Assembly: GCA_008828725.1 (NCBI GenBank)
Contig: MEHQ01000605.1
Span: 429,673-493,672 of the forward strand
DNA: 64,000 bases
Direction of reading: 5' to 3'
Source: Saccharina japonica
Taxonomy: Eukaryota; Sar; Phaeophyceae; Laminariales; Laminariaceae
Shown here: one piece after another, positions 11,361 through 21,430 of the stretch
Layout: every line of letters begins with the position of its first letter
Numbering within the stretch: the stretch's first letter is position 1
Position numbers and translations under genes: made by a program
The notes under the pieces: generated by a model
Database searches by the model: none
What the model saw: the letters and a program-made list of their open reading frames with translations, nothing else
What the model was told of the DNA's origin: nothing

Positions 11361-14300
11361 CTGCTATAGGTAGAAGGGGGTACACAGGGTTCGTGATTGC
11401 GGGTGCGTTGTGTTTGGGGAGGAAAAGGGGCGGGGCAAGGACAAAAACAAAAGGGAGGGGGAAGTTGGGCGTATATTGTGGCGCGCGGGTGTCTGGTGCT
11501 TGGAAGTGCAGAAGATGGTTGATGTTGAAGAAAGAGCCGCTCGCGGGCAAGGATAGCATATGAGAGAGTAGAGTGAGCGGCGTGAGAAGGCACAACCATC
11601 CTCGATCAACTGGGCTCTACGACTACACAGATTGTATCCTGCGGTCGTTGTACTGGTCGACCCACAGCAACGAACATTGGGGAAGGAGAGACCCTAATTG
11701 CAATAAAGCAAATCGCCCAGGACCTTGCGTGGTCTGATTGGTCGAAAAAAGGGGCATCTCGGCTGGCCGAGGTGTTTTTGGGAAAACGCCACCGAAACAT
11801 GCGGCGGAACCGCGCGACCGACCCTGTCAGCCTCGAGCTCCCCCACAAGGCTGGGGATTGGCGTCAGGGTTACGGTTGTAGGAACAGGTTTAGGTTTTAT
11901 GGTTGCGGGACGCAGTGCTACGGTAGGGGAGGCATTTGTTTTTGCCTTAGAAGGCAAAAGTTTTCTGAATGACGAGAGGGGCTCCTTAACCCAAAATCGT
12001 TTTTGTTTCGGAAATATGATATTTGTGTATACTGTACCTAGACCAGTGGAAGTTGTTCGTCGGGATACACTTTTATTTTTTTAAATCAAATCTCAGTTTT
12101 TTGGGTGACTTGCAACTACTGTAGTTTTCATGACTTACTTTATAAGTACAAACGACTTAGTGATACGTAGTCCTAATGACTTTCTGGTAGCACTGATTAC
12201 TTACTAATAGTACTAATGACTTCGAAAATAGTACTAAGGGCCCGAATTAACGAGTATAAAATAAATTTAATTTGGAGAAAATAATATTCAAATCCGCTTT
12301 TCATTGGTCAACACACGGACCAGCATCGAAGATTAGGATCTTGGGGGGTGCTGGTGCGTGTGTTGACCAATGAAAAGCGTATTTTAATTTTCTTTTTTCT
12401 AAATTGAATTTATTTTGTACTCGTTAGTATGGGCCTTAATGACTTGCTATTAGTTCATATGACTTACTATTAATATTAATACTAATGACTGACTATTAGT
12501 ATAGAACTCCTCAAGTGAGAAAACCTCCGAAAAACAAAGTGGTGCACCTCTACCATAGCACGCGTCTGGCATGCTACGAAAACGGTGCGCCTATTTTTTC
12601 CGGGTCCTCACTTGATTATAGTATAAGAGCTCTTCTATAGCCCACCCCTTAAGGGCCCGTTTTAAAGAAGAAGGAAAAAAATCAATTTGGAAAAAAAAAA
12701 AATCAAATCCGCTTTTCATTGGTCAACACACGCACCAGCACCAAAGATTAGGATCTTGGGGCATAATGTTTGGTGCTGGTGCGTGTGTTGACCAATGAAA
12801 AGCGAATTTGAATTTTCTTTTTTCCAAATTTAATTTATTTTATACTCGTTAATTCGGGCCCTAAAAACCGGCTTTGAGCAAAAAAAAGGGAGAGCGCAAC
12901 CCGACGGGCAATCAACCCCATGACCCAGGTATCATGACACAAGTTAATGGCATTCCCACGAGAAGGCATGCCTTAAAAGGCGTATGGCTTATTCGCTACA
13001 TACTTCCTCAGTTGAGGAGTTGTGTTAGTAGTATTGACTCATAAGGCCAAAAACAAGGTACAGTACCCCTATCGTCGATACAGGTATTGTACCCCTATCG
13101 TGCTGCACAGCTCGCCGTCGCTCTATATTTCCGACCGATCTAAACAAATTTCGTTTTTTTTTTCCAGCCGGATTAAACTTTTTTTTATTTTTTTTTTGCC
13201 ACCGGTAATCGGCGACGGACATCCATACACATTGCTCGGCGTCAAGTGTCAGCTCGTCGGGTGCTCTGGCGCCTGGTTGAGAGCATGCGCGAAGTGCGTG
13301 CAAAGGATCCGACCAGAACTCTCCCGCGGAGTGGAGTATCCATGCTCACCCCCCCCCCCCCGCCCGTGCGCGAGAAGATAGCATGGGGAGGGGGTTTGTG
13401 ATTATGATGAGCGGACAGATATATGAGAGTTACGAGCACTACGGCCGAGGAGGCGCTACCATTTTGCTCCTGAGCTCCACGATACAGAGGTATTCGAGCC
13501 CCCCAAGAACGAGAGTTTACCTCGGACAGTGTGCAAGCAGTCTTCCCTCTCTCCTTTCTCTGGTAGCGCACCCCCCCCCCCCCCCCCCCCCCCCTCCATA
13601 AGCAAATCTGCCTCACAAACGGTTTTTAGTAGGATGCAGCTCACCCTTCACGCGACTCCCCCAACACCCCACGGCGCTTCGCGCTTGGTACTAGCAATGT
13701 CTGCCTGGTTGGTAAAAACATAACGTGCTCCGTCCCAGCATTGTAGGGATGCGAGGATGTATGGTCATACGACTACGGGTATGCACGACATGAGCCCCCC
13801 CCCCCCCCCCCCCCTCTTGGCTCTTGCCTTCGTCCGGTGGTCTCTTTCGAGGTCCAGCTGTCGCCTTGCCGCCTGTAGCTCCTCGCTTAGCGCGCTGATT
13901 CTCCGCGCGCTGGCGGCTCTCTGCCCGCCCAAGAGCGCCTGAGCTTGAGAGCGCTCCCGCTGTAGCGCTTCTTGCATCTGCTCGCCAAATCTGCGTTCTT
14001 GCTATATACCAGGTATGGATCGACACGCGGAAAAAAAAGACACACGCGCGCAGAACTTTAGTTGTTTCAGAAGCGGGTTTCGTAATATTGGTTGCCCGAA
14101 GAGGCGTGCTGCTGTGGGGGGAGCATTGTTTTGGCCAAGATATGTGTGACTGGGGGAGGGCTCCGTGCCTGAGGACTGGCTGGGTGTGTTATTCGTGGTC
14201 AACGTTATTTTTCGATGCGTCGTACCATTCGACGAGAGTCGACGACGGAACAAAGTGCTGAAATATTCTCGCGATACAAATGCAAGGCACGTACCGTAGT

Positions 14301-17300
14301 GGGGAGGAAGGAGAAGAGCCTACTTAGTGACCTCGGACCTGGGTTACGACTAAGAGGAAGAGATAAAAGAAGGGCGAAAAAAATAAATGGGATGGTGAAG
14401 AATAAGACATCTAAGCCACGGTGTACTGTACATATCGGGTATCTCTTTTCATGTGTCACATGGGTAGGTGTTGGATGGGGCATATGTTGTAACTCCTGAA
14501 GCAAGGAGCGTCAGAAAATGGCAGGTACGCCTCGATCATGTCGCGTCCCTCTTGGTGTCAAAATTAATGAATGCAGACCTACGACGCTCAAAAACGTAAA
14601 TTCATTGTTTCCATCCACCCCTTGCCCGCAAAACGATCTGCCAAGGCAGCCGAAGTAAGTTAAAGGTTGTTGTGGGAGCGTGTGCTGCATTAGTATAGGC
14701 ACACGACACAAGAGAAGCACAAATCAATAGGAAAAGAGGGATAATTAACCAATTTAGCAAAAAAAGGGGGATTTTTTTTTTGTCTTACTTAGTGGTTTTC
14801 ATCTACGAGGCACACGACACAAGATTGACACAAAGTAAGAAGTGAAGGGGGATAATTAAATAATTTTGCGAAAGGGGGAGAACACTACAGTATAGGACGA
14901 ATTAAACGTGTTTGCTGTGTAGAAGCGCGTGTCGTAATATATATATATATATACGTACACGAAAGACCAGGAAACCTGTGCTAGATCGTGCAGGTTTCAC
15001 TGATCCCTCCCGGCAACATGAGCTATAGATCATACAGATCATACAGACCATACAGATCATACAGATCATGCAGATCATACAGATCATACAGATCATACAA
15101 ATCATACAGACCATACAGATCATACAGATCATACTGATCATACAGACCATACAGATCATACAGATTATACAGACCATACAGATCATACAGATCATGCAGA
15201 TCATACAGATCATACAGATCATACAAATCATACAGACCATACAGATCATACAGATCATACTGATCATACAGACCATACAGATCATACAGATTATACAGAC
15301 CATACAGATCATACAGATCATGCAGATCATACAGATCATACAGATCATACAAATCATACAGACCATACAGATCATACAGATCATACAGATCATACAGACC
15401 ATACAGACCATACAGACCATACAGATCATACAAATCATACAGATCATACATATCATACACATCATACAGATCATACAGATCATACAGATCATAGAGATCA
15501 TACAGAGCATACATATCATACAGATCAGGAATCCATTTGCTCTGAAATTTCTAGATCATGAAGTGGAAATCGATGACCTGCCCGAGGTGTGATATGTTTT
15601 TTAAAAAAGGTGAGTAGAGGCGGAGTACGAGAGCGCTGCCCAGGCGAGGTAGCCGCGTGAATGCTAACTCGTATGCCTCTACGCATTCCAAACTCTACAT
15701 TGCAATGGCCATCACCACAGCAACAGTCGCGCCTGATAACAGTGTCACTTCTAACATAGCAGCAGTACATATGCATACAGTAGGCTGTCTACAGCAAAAC
15801 TCACACAAACACACCACGTGAGCGAGAGCACACATCACGCATGCCATATTAGGCGTGACGGCTGGATATGTGAAAGGCGCCTCGTACCTGGGCTAACTTG
15901 GCTTGCAGCTGACCGTCCGCCGCGCCAAGCTTGGCCTTGAGGAGTCTTACCTCCTCGGAAAGGTGCATGGCCTCTGCTGCATATCTGGACAAACCCGGGC
16001 ATCGGGGGCGAACAATGAAAGTCCTGTTGAAGTACCGGGCGTAAACGGGGTCGTTCGTATCCTACGAGCATGCTTACTAACCCTACGTTCTCGCGTGTAG
16101 CCCCGGCACAGCTACCCCCCCCTTCTCCTCCTCCTCCTCCCCCTCCTCTTTTCCTCCTCGTCGAAGCTAACTATATTTTAGTCTCAGCCGGAACGATATT
16201 GGCCCGATTTTGTTGAACGTAGTATCTGATCGTTTCATTCGTAGGAAGCCACCAAAAACTTTGTTTCCCAAGCATGCATTCGCTGCACGCCACGTCACGA
16301 AGACCTAGCCCTAACCGAAACGCTGTATCCAAACGAATAATATGGCGGGCCTACTCCCGGTTGAGCCTAAACAACCCCCGTGATTTTCTTCCCCGTCGTT
16401 TCTGCAGCTTCGTCTGGTTTGCATATGTCCTGCTTTTCGTGCCCCGTTCTAATCAGCGCGGACCCTGAGTGCGTTAGATATCGACGGGTGGAACAAGACC
16501 GGTATTATGTGAAGAACACACACACCATTCATACTCTCTTCCAGAGTGGTCACGGCACGCTGACCCATAATTAGCGCCTGCAAAACAAAAACAAAAAACA
16601 AGAGCAAGCGCTTGCGGCCGCACGGCGCTCACAAAAACAAAAAGGCAGAAAAGTATAGCGTAAAGGTTGCGGGGACGTGCGGCACCCACAAAGTTATACA
16701 GGCATCCAACGCAGCACGCTCACCGACGCTGCACCGGCAGCCGAAGACTTTCCCGCCGCGCGCACTCCCCACAGTCCCGACTCGCCGGCAGCGACAACGG
16801 TGGCGGCGGCGGTGATGACGTTCCATGGTTGGCATGCCCCGACTCCACCCCCTTCTCTTTCAAGCCTTCCACGGTGTTCTTCAGGGGCTCAACCGGGTCG
16901 GCACCCGGTTGACCCACGGTTTCTGGTGTACTAGGTTGGACCCTACTGTAGTTTGTGCCTCGTCCCTGCGCCGCAGCGTCCGGCTTCTCCGGCTCACGGC
17001 GATCATCACCATGGCTGACGCCCGTGCCCCCCTGAACTGCCTTCGCACCAGAGCCAAGCTTAGTCGGCTGCTGCGAGACCTCTTCACGACCAGTACGGCT
17101 TTGCGTCGCGGGTACTACCCCGCACGTTCCCTTCTCGCTGGTCGTGGTGGTGGTATCATCCCCCGCCACCCTCTGACCCCCCGTGGGGTCCGGGGCGCCC
17201 ACAGCACCAACGAAGTCAGATGCAACTAGGTTAGGGTTGGACGTGTCGTCTTCTCGATTCGGCGAGATGCTGGATGCGGCTGTGGTGGCCGCGCCAGGAA

Positions 17301-20300
17301 CGGTTGGCGGGGCGCTTTCGGACGATGGTGTGTTTGGGGTTTCTCGATGCTCCTTGTTTTCGGCTTGCCCTCCACCGGTACCATCAACCGGGTATGAAAC
17401 GCCGACCCCATTCCTCTCTACGAAACCTTCGGGAGTTGGTTTTCTCTCAAAATGAGATGGGGACAGCGCCCCCGTGGCCGAATCAAAGGTTGCAGATTGA
17501 GCCGCATCCGCACCAGCTGGCACATTATCAGATACTGTCGCTCGAGCCGCCTCAGCTGACACAGGTGAACTGCCGCTCGACAAACCCCTCGCGGTTAGCT
17601 TCGATCCCGGAAGGGCCGGGGCTGGGGTTGATTCCCGCGATGCCGATTTGTTGACGCCACTACAAGAGGCTGTATCAACGTAACCTGCTGCCGCGTCTGG
17701 TGGGGGTGTTGCCGTAGCCGTGGTATCGGGGAGGGCCTTAGCGTGCGGCAAAGGCGAGATTCCCCCGGCTGTACTGGCGCCGCGTGGCGTCCCCAGTGCG
17801 CTCGGCGAGAGCACCGTTGATCCTCCAACGGATTTCTTAACCGTCTCTGATAACCCGCTTAAATTGCCACCGTAGGGTGGTTCAACGGTATCAGGGTGGG
17901 GAATCGATTTGGCGACCGATCTCTCGTCAGGATTGGTCCCTGCAACAACCCGGCTTGCACCGCTCCCTCCCGCTTGTTGCTCGTCGCCAAGCGGCGGTAC
18001 GCTTGTAGCAACCACCGAAACAGAAGCAGGGTCTTGCGGATCCGATCGGACCAAATCGCTGTTGCGGTGAACCAATGAGTTTGTTGGTGTCGACTCTCGC
18101 GGGGCTGAAGCGTTTGTGGCGGGATTCGACAGCGCCTTCCCCGTCAAGCTCTCCTGGTCAACCCCCAAGCTGTCGTGTGTAGACACCGGTAAATCAGTCT
18201 GGAGAAGGAGAGCCTTCAACGGTGCTTCCTGCTCCTCTTCATTCTTCTCCACCATCACCGACGACATGTTTGATATATTTTTACCGTCAGTGATAGGAGA
18301 TTCCTTTCGGGCGTCGCCGTCATCATCACCATCGCCACCACCACAAGCACCGCCCGCACCCGCCTTCGTGGCGTCATGCCCAAGCGGCTTAGGGGGGGGC
18401 GCCGTGTCACTGGTACTGCTAGCAGATACTTTGGCTGGCTCATAAGGGTAGAGGGGGATCACCTGCTGAGGCGATGCGCTCCACTCGCTGTCGCCGTCTT
18501 CCAGCTTGACGTACAAACTCCCGTCGTCGTTAACTCTGCCGACTGTGGCGGGGTGGTATCCCTGGTGTTTCGGTGTGGCAAGGACGCAAGCGTTGTCAGG
18601 CTCGATTTCGCAAGGCAGGCGGAAACTTTGTCAACTCAAGGCGAGGGGTTGGACTGTACGGCATATACCGTACAAGACTGTACGGCATGTGCCTACGAGA
18701 GGGAGGCGGCGTAAGAACACAACCCCACGATTAATTCCCGTTGCGGATCATTGGGTGCCCGTCGGCGTCGTACTCTTATCGCAAGGACGATGCGCCAATG
18801 GCAAGTTACGCATTGCCACCCCGCGCGCTTGCAGGCCATGCGCGTCAGTTTTGTTTCAGCAGTGAATCCCGGGTCGTATGCTTGAAAATACCGCAAGGGT
18901 TCCAAAGGCGGGTACGCATTGCATTGGTAAGTTTTGCACACAGCTGCCCGCGAACAGACAACAGAGCACGAACTGCTACGACATGCACACCGCCATTGGA
19001 TCATCGCTCGGCCTCACTTGGAATTCTAGCTCGTCCGAAACCCCGGACAAATGCCTGAGAATGTCACAAGGGATTTTCAATCCAACACGGAGCTATACAA
19101 GGAGCTACGAAACCCACCTTGCCCTTCCTCGCCAGCTTCACCTCCACCGCCAAGCTTGCTCGTAGTGGCGGCGCGTTCTGCCCCGGACTGCGTACCCTTC
19201 CAGCGAGGACCCCGTCCTCGTTGTCTCCGTCGTCGTATGCAATGTCATACAGCACCTTCCCGGCGGCGCCTTCGCGCACCCGTTCAACCTGAGGAGACCG
19301 TGTTCGTTTTTGTAAATGGTGAACCACTGAAGCCGCTAAGTGTGCTCGTATATTTACGATAAATCACTGAAGCCACTAAGTTTGTTCGTAGTATAGAGGA
19401 TAAGCCATTGAAGCCACTACGTGTTTGCGTAGTGTGTAAAGGATAGAAACCACTGAGTCGCCCAGTCAGCGCTGACTGTTTACGTAGCTCAGTGGTTTAT
19501 CCTATATAATCGAACAGACCGCACCGTGGGGAGCAAGTCGCAGAGACGGGAACATCTCGCGACATCTAATTGTCTTATACGAAAATTGTCACAAATACGT
19601 CAGCTGTGAGGTCGAGCGATTGAGAAGTAGTCGATACTCAGCTTTGCGACCAGGCTGATACGCATCATAGAGGGTCGGCTCTCTCTCGGCCCCTCTCTAA
19701 TTTACAAGCCCCAGCCCACCAGCTCTATGATATACAGCACGGGAAACATACGCAGTAATCAGATCCAATACCGTCTATAAACACAGGGGGATACATGGTA
19801 CGCAAGACACCAACAACGCCCAACGTCGCTCTCTGCCTTTGGGGGGTTGCCACGTTTGGGTGCAAGGGCAAATGACAAATGGCGTGCCGTTTTTGCTCTT
19901 TCGGGGCAGTTCTTGCTGTGAGGCTACGGATACTACTGTACAGGATGCACGATTTGACGCGAGTCAACGAGGAAAGAAAATACTGAACTCTTCTCGAAAT
20001 CAAAATGAAGCCGCGCACCGTATTAGGGGGGGGGGGGGTGCACTCATGTTCATGCATGGCCGTAGTCGTATGACCATAGACGCAATGTATTAGCCGGGGG
20101 GGGGGGGTGTACTCTTGCCATGCATGGCCGTAGTTGTGTGACCATAGACCCTCGCATCTCTGCAGTGCCGGGACGGGGTGGAGGGTGCCTGCTACGTGTC
20201 TCGGGATCTGAGTTACGAAAGAAAGGGATTCGGAGAAGTAGGGCGAAGATAACAGATGGGAGAACATAAGTAACGAGAATAAAAAAGAACACCTGTATAG

Positions 20301-21430
20301 CAGAAATAAACATAAAACACTTACCCAGGAAGGATTTCTTAGTTTGGACAAGGTGTGCTCTACAATAACGTCAGTGCAATGGCTCACGGGTTTCTTATGT
20401 CCCTGTGCCCGACTTGATTATTGCAGTAGTGCTCGTTTTCTTCTGTGCACGAGTACGAAGGTGTCCTGCACTTCTGTACTTTCTTCACAAATCGAAAGAT
20501 CTTGAAGTTTGAGCCCTATACACTACCGCCCCTCTCATGATAAGGTATGCCAAAAGAAAGGTCTCTCGTACAAGAAACTGAGATTTCCGTCAAAATAAGA
20601 AATTCGGGAGTGGAAAAAAAAAAAACGGAAATTAGCGTGGAAGACGGTATTTTTTTCTCAGATAAGAAATGTACGTATTATGTGAGTGCTCGTAGTCTGG
20701 GCCAGTACCCTCGTTCTCTTTAAAACTTCAGAACTGGACCCACATTTTTGCGAGAAAAATACTTGGGTTTATTACTGGAAATATTGGAAATATTGGAAAT
20801 TTCATGTCTCCGATAAGAATTGTCCTTTTTTTTTGTCTGAAGATACAGAGGCGTTCTGTCGTTTTAGTGGGGGGTTATTTTTCCAGTGGTGAGGGAGCCA
20901 ACCGGCCAACAGAGGGCGGTACTGTATACCAGCTATATACGTGCACTCACCTTCCCTGTGAACCATTTCGATCGTCCGCCGAAACGAGCTTCCACTGCAT
21001 CCCCCTGCTGGTGGTGTCGATCATTGACGGATGCTCCCGAGAGGGTAGGAGAAAGACCCTCGGTGACAGCTGGGTTGGAAGGTACCAGACGGCTCGGGCG
21101 TTTTCTCTCCACCGCATGCGACGCATCGTCGCCGTCGTGGTCGTCGTTGTCGTCGCTGAGCAGGGCTAAGTCCATCTCACTGTCCATCTTTCGTCGCGCT
21201 GCTCGCCTATCACGGTCTTTTAGTTTTCTCCTACTACGGCCTTGGCTACTGTCATCATCACCGCTACCGGTTGTATTGTTCCTAGCCGTTGAAATATGTC
21301 GCCCATCTTCTTCGCCATGTGAGGAGCTGTGGCGTCCACCCAGGCGGTCGGATTTTCCTTTCGGCGTCGAGCGAAGGTTTCTGCTAACAACGCTGCTGGG
21401 GTCGCGGTTGCGTGTACGGCTGCCTGCCAT
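9990..21430 (-). CDS. Tudor-like domain, coiled-coil protein (6 exons, about 1389 aa)
   Basis: Exons in transcript order: 21430-20951, 19288-19118, 18600-16724, 15984-15888, 14001-13828, 11360-9990. All junction phases agree (0, 0, 2, 0, 0). Residues about 142-194 form a Tudor-like barrel (GDAVEARFGGRSKWFTGK joined to VERVREG..YDIAYDDGDNED). Residues about 205-268 form a second one (ACVLATPKHQGYHPATVGRV, then GSLYVKLEDGDSEW). Both carry the W/Y..G.V....G.Y...Y.DGD pattern typical of the fold, which reads methylated lysine or arginine in other proteins; ligand binding here is unproven. About 270-842 is Ser/Thr/Pro/Gly/Ala-rich and probably disordered. About 843-933 and 1320-1380 are coiled coils. 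The start ATG at 21430 has a good context (AGCGAGATGG). The stop lies exactly at a repeat insertion. A chromatin or scaffold role is inference only. Confidence 0.75.
11935..12115 (-). repeat. Dispersed repeat family C, copy
   Basis: Reverse complement of the block at 9335-9470: TTTTCTGAATGACGAGAGGGG, CTCCTTAACCCAAAATCG, then TTTTTTGGGTGAC. Confidence 0.6.
12238..12435. mobile_element. Tourist/Harbinger-like MITE, copy 1
   Basis: 198-bp near-perfect palindrome. It starts GGGCCCGAATTAACGAGTAT and ends with the complement (..ACTCGTTAGTATGGGCCT), flanked by TAA on both sides. The long arms include GCTTTTCATTGGTCAACACA. TIRs beginning GGGCCCG and a 3-bp TAA duplication are typical of PIF/Harbinger MITEs. 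Confidence 0.85.
12653..12861. mobile_element. Tourist/Harbinger-like MITE, copy 2
   Basis: 209 bp with the same palindromic arms as copy 1. Starts GGGCCCGTTTTAAAGAAG, ends ..CTCGTTAATTCGGGCCC, flanked by TAA on both sides. Lies 217 bp from copy 1 inside the same intron. Confidence 0.88.
13347..13356. repeat. Poly-C run
   Basis: At least ten consecutive Cs in a Tudor-gene intron. A run of about 23 Cs follows at 13571-13594. Confidence 0.9.
13600..13814 (+). repeat. C-tailed dispersed repeat (family A), copy flanked by C-runs
   Basis: Full ordered family blocks from TCTGCCTCACAAACGG to GCACGACATGAG, then 18 Cs (13797-13814). A run of about 23 Cs also lies immediately upstream. Its tail ends 14 bp from Tudor exon 5. 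Confidence 0.9.
13828..14001 (-). CDS. Tudor-like gene exon 5 (coiled coil, GC donor)
   Basis: 58 codons starting QERRFGEQMQEALQRERSQ and ending QLDLERDHRTK. The acceptor is GTATATAG. No GT donor exists near the 3' end; AAG|GCAAGA matches the GC-AG intron consensus and keeps phase 0. A C/G-run of family A begins 14 bp further on. Confidence 0.75.
14213..14402 (+). repeat. Dispersed repeat family B, copy
   Basis: GACGAGAGTCGACGA, ATGCAAGGCACGTACCGTAG, GAGAAGAGCC, CTGGGTTACGACTA and GGGCGAAAAAAATAAATGGG, in the same order as the 8648 copy. Confidence 0.85.
14940..15600. repeat. Dispersed element carrying the 9-bp array (family D)
   Basis: The flanks of the array (CAGGAAACCTGTGCTAGATC, CCGGCAACATGAGCTA on the left; AGATCATGAAGTGGAAATCG on the right) recur around 51115-51300 and 56360-56540. 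Related blocks occur at 36440-36640, 42940-43080, 47890-47980 and 61740-61930. Confidence 0.7.
15016..15532. repeat. 9-bp satellite array (ATACAGATC)n with 126-bp higher-order period
   Basis: About 57 head-to-tail 9-bp units. Variant units (CATGCAGAT, CATACAAAT, CATACTGAT, GATTATACA) recur in the same order. The CATG unit is at 15067, 15193 and 15319, exactly 126 bp (14 units) apart. Because 9 is a multiple of 3, all frames are open; these ORFs are artefacts. Confidence 0.95.
15888..15984 (-). CDS. Tudor-like gene exon 4 (coiled coil)
   Basis: 97 nt. Acceptor GTCCAG, donor CAG|GTACGAG. Encodes YAAEAMHLSEEVRLLKAKLG followed by AADGQLQAKLAQ, a heptad-patterned helix. Entry is phase 2, matching exon 3; exit is phase 0. 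Confidence 0.8.
16103..16160. repeat. CT-rich tract (CTCCTCCTCC)
   Basis: Pyrimidine-only stretch in the intron between Tudor exons 3 and 4. Confidence 0.7.
16724..18600 (-). CDS. Tudor-like gene exon 3 (large low-complexity exon)
   Basis: 1877 nt. The acceptor ..AAATCGAG precedes PDNACVLATPKHQG, and the donor is CGTCG|GTGAGC (phase 2). It completes Tudor module 2, then encodes about 570 residues rich in S, T, P, G and A with little hydrophobic character, probably disordered. The acceptor is the least certain site of this gene, but it is the only phase-0 AG after an in-frame stop. Confidence 0.75.
19118..19288 (-). CDS. Tudor-like gene exon 2
   Basis: 57 codons between acceptor TCTCCTCAG and donor AAG|GTGGGT, both phase 0. 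Completes Tudor module 1 (VLYDIAYDDGDNEDGVLAG) and starts module 2 (SLAVEVKLARKGK). Confidence 0.8.
19315..19500. repeat. Short degenerate tandem repeat (AACCACTGAAGCCACTAAGT)
   Basis: Three to four units of about 50 bp sharing CACTGAAGCCACTA and TGTTCGTAGT / TTGCGTAGT, ending with the inverted motif CTCAGTGGTTTATCCTATAT. Confidence 0.6.
20026..20080 (-). repeat. C-tailed dispersed repeat (family A), short 3' fragment
   Basis: G-run then TGCACTCATG..CATGGCCGTAGTCGTATGACCATAGAC; truncated after about 55 bp. Confidence 0.85.
20096..20176 (-). repeat. C-tailed dispersed repeat (family A), second short 3' fragment
   Basis: G-run then TGTACTCTTGCCATGCATGGCCGTAG..ACCCTCGCATCTCTGCAGTG; truncated after about 80 bp. 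Confidence 0.85.
20951..21430 (-). CDS. Tudor-like gene exon 1
   Basis: 160 codons from ATG 21430 (MAGSRTRNRDPSS). Rich in Arg, Ser and Asp, with an acidic stretch (LLSDDNDDHDGDD). Ends in the first half of Tudor module 1 at a strong donor, AAG|GTGAGT, phase 0. The frame stays open upstream of the ATG, so an earlier start or an upstream exon is possible. Confidence 0.7.

Larger units (their letters stand above)
19945..20305 (+). repeat. Family B copy interrupted by two family A copies (nested)
   Basis: The 5' blocks (GCGAGTCAACGAGGAAAG, CTTCTCGAAATCAAAATG, GCGCACCGTATTA) stop at 20025. The 3' blocks (GGGATCTGAGTTACGAAAG, GGGCGAAGATAACAGATGGG) resume near 20205. Between them lie two G-run-headed family A fragments. 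Confidence 0.75.

Noticed and set aside
14902..15592. Long ORFs on both strands (Met/Ile/Cys and Tyr/Asp/Leu repeats; Gln/Ile repeats)
   Set aside because: They are translations of a 9-bp satellite, which keeps every frame open; no splice or domain support.
16720..17660. Plus-strand ORFs opposite the large Tudor exon
   Set aside because: Shadows of a GC-rich minus-strand exon whose frame is supported by splice phases and domain sequence.
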